DNA from: an uncultured Oscillospiraceae bacterium
GTDB taxonomy: Bacteria > Bacillota_A > Clostridia > Oscillospirales > Oscillospiraceae
Direction: 5' to 3'
Assembly (NCBI GenBank): GCA_910579155.1
Contig: CAJTTS010000013.1
Coordinates: 1 to 64,000 of the forward strand
Length of the DNA stretch: 64,000 nt
The position numbers and the translations under genes were made by a program. Positions 15,769 to 24,635 of the stretch are shown here, one piece after another; the stretch's first letter is position 1; the number at the start of each line of letters is the position of its first letter. The notes beneath the pieces were generated by a model, which worked only from the letters and a program-made list of their open reading frames with translations, was not told where the DNA came from and did not search any database.

Positions 15769-17190
15769 ATGGGCGGATTTTTTGGCGCGATCTCCAAGCG
15801 CGACGTCGCCTTGGACATCTTTTTCGGCGTGGACTACCACTCCCATCTGGGCACCCGCCGGGGCGGCATGATTATCTACGACCGGGAGGACGGCTTCCAG
15901 CGGCAGATTCACTCCATCGAAAACACCCCCTTCCGGACCAAGTTCGAGAAGGACCTGGAGAAGTTCCACGGCACCTCCGGCATCGGCTGCATCAGCGACA
16001 CCGACCCCCAGCCCCTGCTGGTGCGCTCCCACCTGGGAGTGTACGCCATCTCCACCGTGGGCATCATCAACAACGACGAGGAGCTGGTGGACGGGTATTT
16101 CAACGGCCACACCCGCCAGTTTATGGCCATGAGCTCCGGCAAGGTAAACGCCTCCGAGCTCACCGCCGCCCTCATCAACCAGAAGGACACCCTGGTGGAG
16201 GGCATCCGGTACGCCCAGGAGGTCATCGACGGCTCGTCCACCATCCTCATCCTCACCCCCGACGGCATCGTGGCCGCCCGGGACAAGCTGGGCCGTCTGC
16301 CCGTGCTCATCGGGAAGAACGACGAGGGCTGCTGCGTCTCCTTCGAGTCCTTCGCCTGCACCAAGCTGGGCTATGACAACGCCTACGAGCTGGGCCCCGG
16401 CGAAATCGTCCGGGTCACGGCGGACGGCTGGGAGACTCTTTCCCCCGCCGGGGATCAGATGCGCATCTGCGCCTTTTTGTGGACCTACTACGGCTACCCC
16501 AACTCCAATTACGAGGGGCTGAACGTGGAGGTCATGCGTTGCCGTAACGGCGAGATCATGGCCCGGGACGAGGTGGCCCGGGGCCTGCTGCCCAAGGTTG
16601 ACTGGGTGGCGGGCGTGCCCGACTCCGGCGTGCCCCACGCCATCGGCTACGCCAACCGCAGCGGCAAGCCCTTTGCCCGGCCTTTCGTGAAGTATACCCC
16701 CACCTGGCCCCGGTCCTTTATGCCCGCCAGCCAGGAGGTGCGAAACCAGGTGGCGAAAATGAAGCAGATCCCCGTCCCTGAGCTGATCCAGGGCAAAAAA
16801 CTGCTCTTTGTGGACGACTCCATCGTCCGAGGCACCCAGCTCCGGGAAACGGTGGACTTCCTGTACGGCGCGGGGGCGGAGGAGGTCCATATGCGCTCCG
16901 CCTGTCCGCCTATCATGTACGGCTGCAAGTACCTCAACTTCTCCCGGAGCAATTCCGATATGGAGCTGCTGGCCCGGAGCATCGTCCAGGAGCTGGAGGG
17001 CGACGGGGGGCAGGAGCATCTGGAGGAGTACGCCGACGGCACCACCGAGCGGGGCCGGTGTATGCTCAAGGCCATCTGTGACAAGCTGGGCTTCGACTCC
17101 CTGGGCTACCAGTCCCTGGACGGCCTGCTGGAGGCCATCGGCATCGACCGGGACAAGATTTGCACCTACTGCTGGACAGGAAAAGAATAA
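15769..17190 (+). CDS. purF: Amidophosphoribosyltransferase homologue without N-terminal Cys
   Basis: 473 residues, matching PurF over its length: glutaminase-like N-domain (LGTRRGGM, NDEELVDGYFNG), then the phosphoribosyltransferase domain with the PRPP loop VDDSIVRGT (~348-356). Cysteines for an Fe-S cluster like that of B. subtilis PurF are plausible, with CTYCW at 465-469 near the end. The nucleophilic Cys that normally follows the initiator Met is missing: the protein starts MGGFFGAIS. No upstream extension is possible because the purC stop is in the same frame 3 bp upstream. It may use free ammonia or a partner glutaminase. It sits in a complete-looking pur operon. Confidence 0.88.
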   Translation: MGGFFGAISKRDVALDIFFGVDYHSHLGTRRGGMIIYDREDGFQRQIHSIENTPFRTKFEKDLEKFHGTSGIGCISDTDPQPLLVRSHLGVYAISTVGIINNDEELVDGYFNGHTRQFMAMSSGKVNASELTAALINQKDTLVEGIRYAQEVIDGSSTILILTPDGIVAARDKLGRLPVLIGKNDEGCCVSFESFACTKLGYDNAYELGPGEIVRVTADGWETLSPAGDQMRICAFLWTYYGYPNSNYEGLNVEVMRCRNGEIMARDEVARGLLPKVDWVAGVPDSGVPHAIGYANRSGKPFARPFVKYTPTWPRSFMPASQEVRNQVAKMKQIPVPELIQGKKLLFVDDSIVRGTQLRETVDFLYGAGAEEVHMRSACPPIMYGCKYLNFSRSNSDMELLARSIVQELEGDGGQEHLEEYADGTTERGRCMLKAICDKLGFDSLGYQSLDGLLEAIGIDRDKICTYCWTGKE

Positions 17191-17210
17191 CAGACAAGGA
17201 GAGGGAAATT

Positions 17211-17477
17211 ATGATCGAATCCAGATGCGGCATCCTGTGCGGCCAGTGCCCCTACCGGGAGCAGACGGGCTGCGCCGGCTGCGTCAACATTGACAAACCT
17301 TTCTGGGGGGATGCCTGCCCCGTCAAATCCTGCGCCGAGGGCAAACAACACGCCCACTGCGGCTGGTGCGGGTCCTTCCCCTGCGATCTGCTCAAGCAGT
17401 TCGCCTACGACGAGAAACAGGGCGACGGCGGCAAGCGTATCGAGCAGTGCGCAAACTGGAGGGACAAGCTGGTATGA
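17211..17477 (+). CDS. DUF3795 cysteine-rich protein
   Basis: 88 residues with many Cys: CGILCGQCPYREQTGCAGC at the start, then CPVKSC and HCGWCGSFPCD. This matches DUF3795, a family suspected of metal or Fe-S binding with no established function. AGGAGAGGG precedes the ATG at 17211. It overlaps the purM start by 4 bp (ATGA), so it is translationally coupled within the purine operon. Its place between purF and purM suggests a link to purine synthesis or to the Fe-S cluster of PurF, which is inference. Confidence 0.8.
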   Translation: MIESRCGILCGQCPYREQTGCAGCVNIDKPFWGDACPVKSCAEGKQHAHCGWCGSFPCDLLKQFAYDEKQGDGGKRIEQCANWRDKLV

Positions 17478-18514
17478 ATAACTCCCATTCCGCGTCCTAC
17501 GCCGCCGCCGGCGTGGACATTGAGGCCGGGTACAAGGGCGTGCAGCTCATGCGCGAGCATGTGGAACGCACCATGATCCCCGGCGTAGTCAGCGGCATCG
17601 GCGGCTTCGGCGGACTGTTCGCTCCCGACCTGTCCGGCATGGAGGAGCCTATCCTGGTGTCCGGCACCGACGGCGTGGGCACCAAAATTCGGGTTGCCCA
17701 GTTGCTGGACAAGCACGACACCATCGGCATCGACTGCGTGGCCATGTGCGTCAACGACATCGTGTGCTGCGGGGCCAAACCCCTGTTTTTCCTGGACTAC
17801 ATTGCCATCGGCAAAAACGAGCCGGAGAAGGTGGCGTCCATCGTGCGGGGCGTGGCGGAGGGCTGCGTCCAGGCGGGCTGCGCCCTCATCGGCGGCGAGA
17901 CCGCCGAGCACCCCGGCGTGATGAACCCTGACGATTACGATTTGGCGGGTTTTTCCGTGGGCGTCGTGGACAAGGCGAAGATGATCGACAGCAGCAAGAT
18001 GAAGGCCGGGGACGTGATCCTGGGCCTTGCCTCCACGGGGCTGCATTCCAACGGCTTCTCCCTGGTGCGCAAGGTGTTCGATATTGAGCGCGCCGACCTG
18101 TCCAAGCCCCTGGACGAGCTGGAAGGGAAATCCCTGGGGGAGGAGCTGCTCTCCCCCACCAAAATTTACGTCAAACCCGTGCTGGCCGCCATTCAGGCCG
18201 CCCGGGTACACGGCGTCAGCCACATCACCGGCGGCGGCTTTTACGAAAATATCCCCCGCTGCCTGCCCCAGGGACTCAGCGCCAAAATCGACAAATCCGC
18301 CCTCAATATCCCCCCCATCTTCTCCCTGCTCCAGGAAAAGGGCGGCATCCCGGAACGGGACATGTTCAACACCTTCAATATGGGCGTGGGCATGGCGCTC
18401 ATTGTGGACAAGGAGGACGTGGTCAAGGCTGTCACCGCCCTGGACGCCGCAGGGCAGAGCGCCCGGGTCATCGGCGAGGTGGTCTCCGGCGGCGACGGCG
18501 TAGAGCTGTTATGA
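17474..18514 (+). CDS. purM: AIR synthetase
   Basis: 346 residues. It closes the imidazole ring of FGAM with ATP. FGGLFAPDLSG, SGTDGVGTKI, NDIVCCGAKPLFFLDYIA and GGETAEHPG are PurM signatures. The ATG at 17474 overlaps the DUF3795 stop; the common N-terminal pattern SYAAAGVDIEAG confirms this start. The 3' end overlaps purN by 4 bp. Confidence 0.96.
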   Translation: MNNSHSASYAAAGVDIEAGYKGVQLMREHVERTMIPGVVSGIGGFGGLFAPDLSGMEEPILVSGTDGVGTKIRVAQLLDKHDTIGIDCVAMCVNDIVCCGAKPLFFLDYIAIGKNEPEKVASIVRGVAEGCVQAGCALIGGETAEHPGVMNPDDYDLAGFSVGVVDKAKMIDSSKMKAGDVILGLASTGLHSNGFSLVRKVFDIERADLSKPLDELEGKSLGEELLSPTKIYVKPVLAAIQAARVHGVSHITGGGFYENIPRCLPQGLSAKIDKSALNIPPIFSLLQEKGGIPERDMFNTFNMGVGMALIVDKEDVVKAVTALDAAGQSARVIGEVVSGGDGVELL

Positions 18515-19173
18515 GGAGCAAGCGTATCGCCGTACTGGTGTCCGGCGGCGGGACCAACCTGCAAGCCCTCATCGACGCCCAGCGCCGGGGGGACATCATC
18601 AACGGAGAGATTGCCGCCGTCATCGCCTCCAAGCCGGGCGTTTACGCCCTGGAACGGGCCAAGCGGGCGGGCATCCCAGGCTATGTGGTGGCCCGGAAGG
18701 ACTATCCCTCCAGCCAGGCCATGACCGCCGCCCTGGTGGACAAGCTGAAAAGCCTGGACATCGACCTGGTGGTGCTGGCCGGGTTCATGGTCATCCTCAC
18801 GGAGGAGATAGTGAGGGCCTATCCCAACGCCATTTTGAACGTCCACCCCGCCCTGATCCCATCCTTCTGCGGGGAGGGGTACTACGGCCTCCACGTCCAC
18901 GAGCGGGCGCTGGAATACGGGGTGAAGGTATCCGGGGCCACCGTCCATTTCGTCAGCGAGGAGTGCGACGGCGGGCCCATTGTCCTGCAAAAGGCGGTGG
19001 CTGTAGAGGAAAACGACACCCCGGAGACCCTCCAGCGCCGCGTTATGGAGCAGGCGGAGTGGGTCGTCCTGCCCCGGGCGGTGTCCCTGTTCTGCCAGGG
19101 GCGCTTGAAGGTGGAGGGCCGCACCGTCCGGATTTTGAAGCCGCTGAATCTTTCAAAGGAGTGTCTGCAATGA
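18511..19173 (+). CDS. purN: Phosphoribosylglycinamide formyltransferase
   Basis: 220 residues. It transfers formyl from 10-formyl-THF to GAR. The N-terminal SGGGTNLQAL phosphate loop and the catalytic Asn/His in NVHPALIPSF are seen. The catalytic Asp is in EECDGGPIV. It starts within the purM stop (ATGA) and its stop overlaps the next ATG. Confidence 0.95.
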   Translation: MRSKRIAVLVSGGGTNLQALIDAQRRGDIINGEIAAVIASKPGVYALERAKRAGIPGYVVARKDYPSSQAMTAALVDKLKSLDIDLVVLAGFMVILTEEIVRAYPNAILNVHPALIPSFCGEGYYGLHVHERALEYGVKVSGATVHFVSEECDGGPIVLQKAVAVEENDTPETLQRRVMEQAEWVVLPRAVSLFCQGRLKVEGRTVRILKPLNLSKECLQ

Positions 19174-19874
19174 TCGATTTGACCGAGTATTTACAGAATA
19201 ACCCCTATCCCGGCCGGGGCATTATGGTCGGCCGCTCCGCCGACAACAAGAGCGCCGTCATCGCCTATTTCATCATGGGCCGCAGCGAGAACAGCCGCAA
19301 CCGGGTCTTTGAGGAGACGGACGACGGCATCCGCACCAAGGCATTTGACGAGTCCAAAATGACCGACCCCTCCCTCATCATCTACCACCCCGTGCGAAAG
19401 ATGGGCAACGGCGTCACCATTGTCACCAACGGCGACCAGACCGACACCATCCGGGACAACATTTTGCAGGGCCATTGCTACCGCCACGCCCTGAACACCC
19501 GCACCTTCGAGCCGGACGGCCCCAACTACACCCCCCGCATTTCCGGCGTGGTGAAGCCCAACGGCTCCTATGACCTGTCCATCCTCAAAAGCCTGGACGG
19601 CGACCCCTCCTGCGCCTGCCGGTACTTCTACGAGTACGACGCGCCCAAGGCCGGGGTGGGCCACTTCATCCACACCTATGAGAGCGACGGGAATCCCCTG
19701 CCCTCCTTCCAGGGCGAACCCCGCCGGGTGGCCGTCACCGCCCCCGATGCGGAGAGCCTGGCGGGCGATTTATGGCTGGCTCTGAACGATGACAACAAGG
19801 TGTCGCTGTTCGTGCGGTACATCGACCTGGAGACCGGGGACGACGAGACGTCCATCATCAACAAGCACTGGTAA
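19170..19874 (+). CDS. purO: IMP cyclohydrolase, PurO type
   Basis: 234 residues of the IMP_cyclohyd (archaeal PurO-like) family: NPYPGRGIMVGRSADNKSAV, MGRSENSRNRVF, TNGDQTDTI and NYTPRISG are recognisable. It closes FAICAR to IMP, the last step. This replaces the N-terminal half of ordinary bifunctional PurH. The ATG overlaps the purN stop (ATGA). The stand-alone AICAR transformylase follows 28 bp later, completing the split system. Confidence 0.85.
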   Translation: MIDLTEYLQNNPYPGRGIMVGRSADNKSAVIAYFIMGRSENSRNRVFEETDDGIRTKAFDESKMTDPSLIIYHPVRKMGNGVTIVTNGDQTDTIRDNILQGHCYRHALNTRTFEPDGPNYTPRISGVVKPNGSYDLSILKSLDGDPSCACRYFYEYDAPKAGVGHFIHTYESDGNPLPSFQGEPRRVAVTAPDAESLAGDLWLALNDDNKVSLFVRYIDLETGDDETSIINKHW

Positions 19875-19902
19875 GAAAAATTAAATTCTGGGAGGTTTGA
19901 AC

Positions 19903-21075
19903 ATGACCGAACTGGAACTGAAATACGGCTGCAACCCCAACCAAAAGCCCGCCCGCATTTTCATGGAAAACGGCGAGCTGCCCCTGGAGGTCCTCAACGG
20001 CAAGCCGGGGTACATCAACTTCATGGACGCGCTGAACTCCTGGCAACTGGTCAAGGCTTTGAAACAGTCCACCGGCCTGCCCGCCGCCGCCTCCTTCAAG
20101 CACGTCTCCCCCGCCGGGGCCGCCCTGGGCCTGCCCCTGAGCGATGTGGAGCGGCACATCTACTTTGCCCCCGAGGGAGAGCTGTCCCCCATCGCCTGCG
20201 CCTACATTCGGGCCAGGGGGGCGGACCGGCTGTGCTCCTTCGGCGACTGGGCGGCCCTGTCCGATGTGTGCGACGCCGACACCGCCCGGTTTCTGGCCCT
20301 GGAAGTGTCCGACGGCGTGATCGCCCCCGGCTATACCGATGAGGCGCTGGAAATCCTCAAGGCCAAGCGCAAGGGCGGCTACAACGTGGTCAAAATTGAC
20401 CCGGACTACACCCCCGCCTCCATCGAACGGCGCAACATCTTCGGCATCACCTTCGAGCAGGGGTACAACGACTTGGCCATCGACGAAAAAATGCTGGAGA
20501 ACATCGTCACCAAAAACCGCGGCCTGCCCCAGCAGGCCAAGCACGATATGATTTTGTCCCTCATCACGCTGAAGTACACCCAGTCCAACTCGGTGTGCTA
20601 CGTGAAAGACGGCATGACCATCGGCGTGGGCGCGGGCCAGCAGAGCCGCATCCACTGCACCCGCCTGGCGGGGAACAAGGCGGACATCTGGTGGCTGCGG
20701 CAGCACCCGAAGGTGGCGGGCCTCCAGTTTGTGGACGGCATCCGCCGCCCCGACCGGGACAACGCCATCGACCTGTATATTTCCGAGGAGCACGACGACG
20801 TGCTGGCCGAGGGCGTGTGGCAGAACACCTTTAAGGTGAAGCCGGAAGTGCTCACCGAGGCGGAAAAAAAGGATTGGATTGCCAAGCTGTCCGGCGTGAC
20901 CGTGGGTTCCGACGCCTTCTTCCCCTTCGGCGACAACGTGGAGCGGGCCTTCAAGTCCGGCGCTAAGTACATCGCCCAGCCCGGCGGCTCCATCCGGGAC
21001 GACCAGGTCATCGCCACCGCCGACAAACACGACATGGTGATGGCCTTCACCGGCATCCGTTTGTTCCACCATTGA
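19903..21075 (+). CDS. purH: Stand-alone AICAR transformylase (PurH C-terminal domain)
   Basis: 390 residues. It corresponds only to the AICARFT domain of PurH: KYGCNPNQKPAR, the KHVSPAGAA block with its Lys-His, YTQSNSVCYVKDG, GAGQQSRIHCTRLAG and AQPGGSIRDD are typical. It formylates AICAR with 10-formyl-THF. The cyclohydrolase half is absent and is supplied by the preceding gene. The ATG at 19903 follows GGGAGG (19890-19895). Confidence 0.93.
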   Translation: MTELELKYGCNPNQKPARIFMENGELPLEVLNGKPGYINFMDALNSWQLVKALKQSTGLPAAASFKHVSPAGAALGLPLSDVERHIYFAPEGELSPIACAYIRARGADRLCSFGDWAALSDVCDADTARFLALEVSDGVIAPGYTDEALEILKAKRKGGYNVVKIDPDYTPASIERRNIFGITFEQGYNDLAIDEKMLENIVTKNRGLPQQAKHDMILSLITLKYTQSNSVCYVKDGMTIGVGAGQQSRIHCTRLAGNKADIWWLRQHPKVAGLQFVDGIRRPDRDNAIDLYISEEHDDVLAEGVWQNTFKVKPEVLTEAEKKDWIAKLSGVTVGSDAFFPFGDNVERAFKSGAKYIAQPGGSIRDDQVIATADKHDMVMAFTGIRLFHH

Positions 21076-21077
21076 GC

Positions 21078-21311
21078 ATGAGCGATCAGGAACGCCTGGA
21101 GGCCTTTGAGCGGATGCTGGCGGATGTGCAAAAGAATTACCAAGAGTTCTCCACCCGCATGGAGAAGCTGAAAGCGGAAAAAAAGGAGAAATCCGCCACC
21201 TTCCGCCAGTATTGGAGCAATAAAATGACCTGCCAGTACATGCTGTCCATGTACAAGGATTACGGGCTGATCGACGGTTCAGCCCTGGAAAACGGGGGAA
21301 AAAACCGATGA
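21078..21311 (+). CDS. Small coiled-coil protein in the purine operon
   Basis: 77 residues, no recognised family. A charged amphipathic helix (residues ~5-45, RLEAFERMLADVQKNYQEF...) predicts a coiled coil, followed by MTCQYMLSMYKDYGLID. It starts 2 bp after the purH stop and overlaps the purD start by 4 bp (ATGA), so it is coupled to both. This strict embedding suggests a structural or regulatory partner of the neighbouring enzymes. No function should be assigned. Confidence 0.75.
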   Translation: MSDQERLEAFERMLADVQKNYQEFSTRMEKLKAEKKEKSATFRQYWSNKMTCQYMLSMYKDYGLIDGSALENGGKNR

Positions 21312-22600
21312 AAGTTTTAGTTGTGGGCTCCGGCGGGCGGGAGCACGCCATCTGCTGGAAGCTGGCCCAGTCGCCCAAGGTGACGGAGCTGTACTGCGCC
21401 CCCGGCAACGCGGGCATCGCCCAGGCGGCCAGGTGCGTGGATATCAAGGCCACCGACGTGGACGGCATGGTGAAGTGGGCAAAGGACAACGCCATGGACT
21501 TTGTGGTGGTGGCCCCCGACGACCCCCTGGCCCTGGGCATGGTGAACGCGCTGGAGGCCGCGCACATCCCCGCTTTCGGGCCGAGGGCCAACGCTGCCGT
21601 CATCGAGGCCAGCAAAGCGTTCTCCAAGGAGCTGATGAAGAAGTACCGCATCCCCACCGCCAAGTACGAGACCTTCGGCCAACGCCGGGCCTTCGGCGGA
21701 CACGACGCCCCCTCCGAGCTGGACAGAGCCCTGCGCTACATCGAGGAGCAGGGCGCGCCCATCGTGGTCAAGGCGGACGGGCTGGCTTTGGGCAAGGGCG
21801 TGGTGGTAGCCTCCACCGTGGACGAGGCCAAAACCGCCGTGACCGAGATGATGGAGGGCAAAAAGTTCGGCGAATCCGGCTCCACCGTGGTCATCGAAGA
21901 GTGCATGACGGGGCCGGAGGTCACCGTACTGGCCTTTGCCGACGGGGAGCACGTGCGCCCCATGCCCGCCAGCCAGGACCACAAGCGGGCCTATGACGGC
22001 AACCAGGGCCCCAACACCGGCGGCATGGGGGCCGTCTCCCCCCCGCCCCAGTACACGCCCGAGATTGCCCAGCGGTGCATGGAGGAGATTTTCCTGCCCA
22101 CTATCCGGGCGCTGAAGGAGGAAAAACGGCCCTTCCACGGCGTCATCTACTTCGGGCTGATGCTCACCCCCGACGGCCCCCGCGTGGTGGAGTACAACGC
22201 CCGCTTTGGCGACCCGGAGTGTCAGGCGGTGCTGTCCCTGCTGGACAGCGACCTGATGGATATCTTCCTCGCCTGCCGGGAGGGGACCCTGGATCAGGCG
22301 GATATCCGCTGGAAGGACCAGACCGCCTGCTGTCTGGTACTGGCCTCCGGGGGCTACCCGCTGGACTACAAGAAGGGCTATCCCATCTCCGGGCTGGAGG
22401 AGGCGGGCAAGAGCGCCGTGGTATTCCACGCCGGGACCGCCGAGCAGGATGGCCAAATCGTCACCAACGGCGGACGGGTGCTGGGCGTCACCGCCCTGGG
22501 GGACACCCTGAACGGGGCCATCGCCAACGCCTACGCCGCGGCCAAGCCCATCTCTTTCCAGAATATGCACTATCGCCGCGACATCGGGCACGCATTCTAA
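21308..22600 (+). CDS. purD: GAR synthetase
   Basis: 430 residues. It ligates phosphoribosylamine and glycine. GSGGREHAICWKL at the N-terminus and the ATP-grasp blocks IVVKADGLALGKGV, EECMTGPEVTVLAF, DGNQGPNTGGMGAV and NARFGDPECQ are PurD signatures. Last gene of the operon; a long inverted repeat follows within 15 bp of the stop. Confidence 0.96.
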   Translation: MKVLVVGSGGREHAICWKLAQSPKVTELYCAPGNAGIAQAARCVDIKATDVDGMVKWAKDNAMDFVVVAPDDPLALGMVNALEAAHIPAFGPRANAAVIEASKAFSKELMKKYRIPTAKYETFGQRRAFGGHDAPSELDRALRYIEEQGAPIVVKADGLALGKGVVVASTVDEAKTAVTEMMEGKKFGESGSTVVIEECMTGPEVTVLAFADGEHVRPMPASQDHKRAYDGNQGPNTGGMGAVSPPPQYTPEIAQRCMEEIFLPTIRALKEEKRPFHGVIYFGLMLTPDGPRVVEYNARFGDPECQAVLSLLDSDLMDIFLACREGTLDQADIRWKDQTACCLVLASGGYPLDYKKGYPISGLEEAGKSAVVFHAGTAEQDGQIVTNGGRVLGVTALGDTLNGAIANAYAAAKPISFQNMHYRRDIGHAF

Positions 22601-22614
22601 GCCGCAGGGTGCGG

Positions 22615-22728
22615 GGCGGGAAGCCCCTGCCCCCTTCGGGGACGGCTCCAGGCAGGAGGCGCAGACGTTCAAGGGTCAGCGCCTCGTTGGTCTGAACTGT
22701 CCCCGCAGAGGGGCAGGGGCTTCCCGCC
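22615..22728. repeat. Long GC-rich nested inverted repeat after purD
   Basis: Outer 19-bp perfect arms (22615-22633 with 22710-22728) enclose CGGGGAC/GTCCCCG and GAGGCGC/GCGCCTC inner stems, giving one ~114-nt hairpin. It has no T-tract. It fills most of the gap between purD and the response regulator gene. No promoter for the downstream gene could be recognised here. It may be a transcript-end structure or a repetitive element. Confidence 0.75.
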
Positions 22729-22772
22729 TATACGCCGCTTGCGGTAAAACGAGCTGAAAAGGAGCGTTTCCA

Positions 22773-23465
22773 ATGCCCCATATCCTGGTAGTGGACGACG
22801 AGACCGCCATCGCCGACCTGGTAGAGGTCTACTTGCAAAACGAGGGCTTCGCCGTCTATAAATTTGATAACGCCAACGACGCCCTGGCCTGTGTGCAGTC
22901 CACGCCCCTGGACCTGGCCATTCTGGACGTGATGCTCCCCGACATGGACGGCTTCGCCCTGTGCCGCCGCATCCGGGAAAACCACCTGTTCCCCATCCTC
23001 ATGCTCACCGCCAAGGTGGAGGACATGGACAAGATCACCGGCCTCACCCTGGGCGCGGACGACTACGTCACCAAGCCCTTCAACCCTTTGGAGCTGATGG
23101 CCCGGGTCAAAACCCAGCTCCGGCGCTACACCCGGTACAATCAGGGCGTCCCCGCCCCGGCGGAACCGGAGGAGCTCGACATACGGGGGCTGCTGATCTC
23201 CAAAGCCACCCACCGGTGCGTGCTGTTCGGCGAGGAGCTGTCCCTGACGCCGCTGGAGTTCTCCATCCTGTGGTACCTGTGCCGGCGGCGGGGGCGGGTG
23301 GTATCCAGTGAGGAGCTGTTCGAGGCTGTCTGGAGCGAAAAATACCTGGACAGCAACAACACCGTCATGAGCCACATCGCCCGGCTGCGGGAGAAGATGC
23401 ACGAGCCAAGCCGGAGGCCCAGGTTCATCAAGACCGTGTGGGGGGTGGGTTACACCATTGAATAG
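22773..23465 (+). CDS. OmpR/VanR-like response regulator
   Basis: 230 residues. Receiver domain with the acidic pair D8/D9 and phosphorylated Asp at D52 (AILDVMLPD), KPFNPLELMARV at its end. The C-terminal winged helix (LTPLEFSILWYLCRRRGRVVSS, GVGYTIE) binds DNA. Closest in look to VanR. AAAAGGAG precedes the ATG. The histidine kinase gene overlaps its end by 8 bp, giving a classic two-component pair. Confidence 0.92.
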   Translation: MPHILVVDDETAIADLVEVYLQNEGFAVYKFDNANDALACVQSTPLDLAILDVMLPDMDGFALCRRIRENHLFPILMLTAKVEDMDKITGLTLGADDYVTKPFNPLELMARVKTQLRRYTRYNQGVPAPAEPEELDIRGLLISKATHRCVLFGEELSLTPLEFSILWYLCRRRGRVVSSEELFEAVWSEKYLDSNNTVMSHIARLREKMHEPSRRPRFIKTVWGVGYTIE

Positions 23466-24543
23466 CACAAAGCGCAAGCGGCTGTCTTTGCAGGTGTGGG
23501 TGCAATACGTCCTGTCCCTGCTGGGCTGGGCTTTTGGGGTGGTCTTCCTCGCCTATCTGGCCTTTCTCCTGTGCCGGATGCGGACCTGGAACGGCACCGA
23601 ATGGCTCTACCCCATCCTTCACGTACTGGCCCAATATATTGTTTTCACCTATGCCATCGTGACCGGGCTGGGCTGGCTGGTCATCAGCTATGTGTTCATC
23701 TCCCGCCCCATGCAGTATCTGGATGCCCTGGCCCAGGCCGCTCAGGCCCTGGCCCATCCCACCGGAGACCCTATCACCCTGCCATCCGGCCTGGAGCAGA
23801 CGGAGACACAGCTCAACCTGGTCCGGGAAAAGGCCCTCCGTGACGCCATGGCGGCAAAAGAAGCGGAGCAGCGGAAAAACGACCTCATCGTCTACCTGGC
23901 CCACGACTTGAAAACCCCGCTGACCAGCGTCATCGGCTACCTCACCCTCCTGCGGGACGAGCCGGACCTGTCCCAGGAGTTCCGGGCCCGGTACACCGGG
24001 GTGGCCCTGGACAAGGCGGAGCGGGTGGAGGAACTTATCAACGAGTTCTTCGACATCACCCGCTTCAACCTCACCCATCTGGAGCTGGAAAAGCGGCCCG
24101 TGGACCTGAGCCGGATGCTCCAGCAGGTCGCCAGCGAGTTTGGACCCCAGTTTGCGGAACACGGCCTCACCTGCGCCCTGGACCTGCCCCCCGCGCTGGA
24201 GTACAACTGCGACCCGGACAAGCTGGCGCGGGTATTTGACAACCTGCTGCGCAACGCCTGCCATTACAGCACGGCGGGAACGGCGGTCAAAATCGCCGCC
24301 TTGGTGGAGGAAACGGGGATCATCCTCACCTTTGCCAACTCCGGAACCACCATCCCGGAGGAAAAGCTGGGCCGTATTTTTGAGCAGTTTTTCAGGCTGG
24401 ATTCCTCCCGCGCCAGCCGGACGGGCGGCGCGGGCCTTGGCTTGGCCATAGCCAAGGAAATCGTGGAGCTCCACGGCGGCACCATCTCCGCCCGGAGCGC
24501 GGACGGGGTGACCACCTTTACCGTGGTTCTGCCGAAATCGTAA
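23458..24543 (+). CDS. VanS-like sensor histidine kinase
   Basis: 361 residues. Two transmembrane helices (~16-38 and ~55-80) with only a short outside loop, then a linker and HisKA domain with phospho-acceptor H149 (YLAHDLKTPLTSVIGY). N box (DNLLRNACHYS) and G box (GGAGLGLAIAKEIV) of the ATPase domain are present. The start is a TTG at 23458 overlapping the regulator stop, with a GGGGTGGG site upstream. The small sensor domain suggests sensing within the membrane, as for cell-envelope stress kinases. Confidence 0.9.
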   Translation: MNSTKRKRLSLQVWVQYVLSLLGWAFGVVFLAYLAFLLCRMRTWNGTEWLYPILHVLAQYIVFTYAIVTGLGWLVISYVFISRPMQYLDALAQAAQALAHPTGDPITLPSGLEQTETQLNLVREKALRDAMAAKEAEQRKNDLIVYLAHDLKTPLTSVIGYLTLLRDEPDLSQEFRARYTGVALDKAERVEELINEFFDITRFNLTHLELEKRPVDLSRMLQQVASEFGPQFAEHGLTCALDLPPALEYNCDPDKLARVFDNLLRNACHYSTAGTAVKIAALVEETGIILTFANSGTTIPEEKLGRIFEQFFRLDSSRASRTGGAGLGLAIAKEIVELHGGTISARSADGVTTFTVVLPKS

Positions 24544-24635
24544 GAAAATTGCAAGATTTTCGTGGGGAATCCTCCAGGACATCCTGCGTTCCCTTTTGGT
24601 ATCATTGGGGCAGACACAAAGGAGGCGCAGCCACG

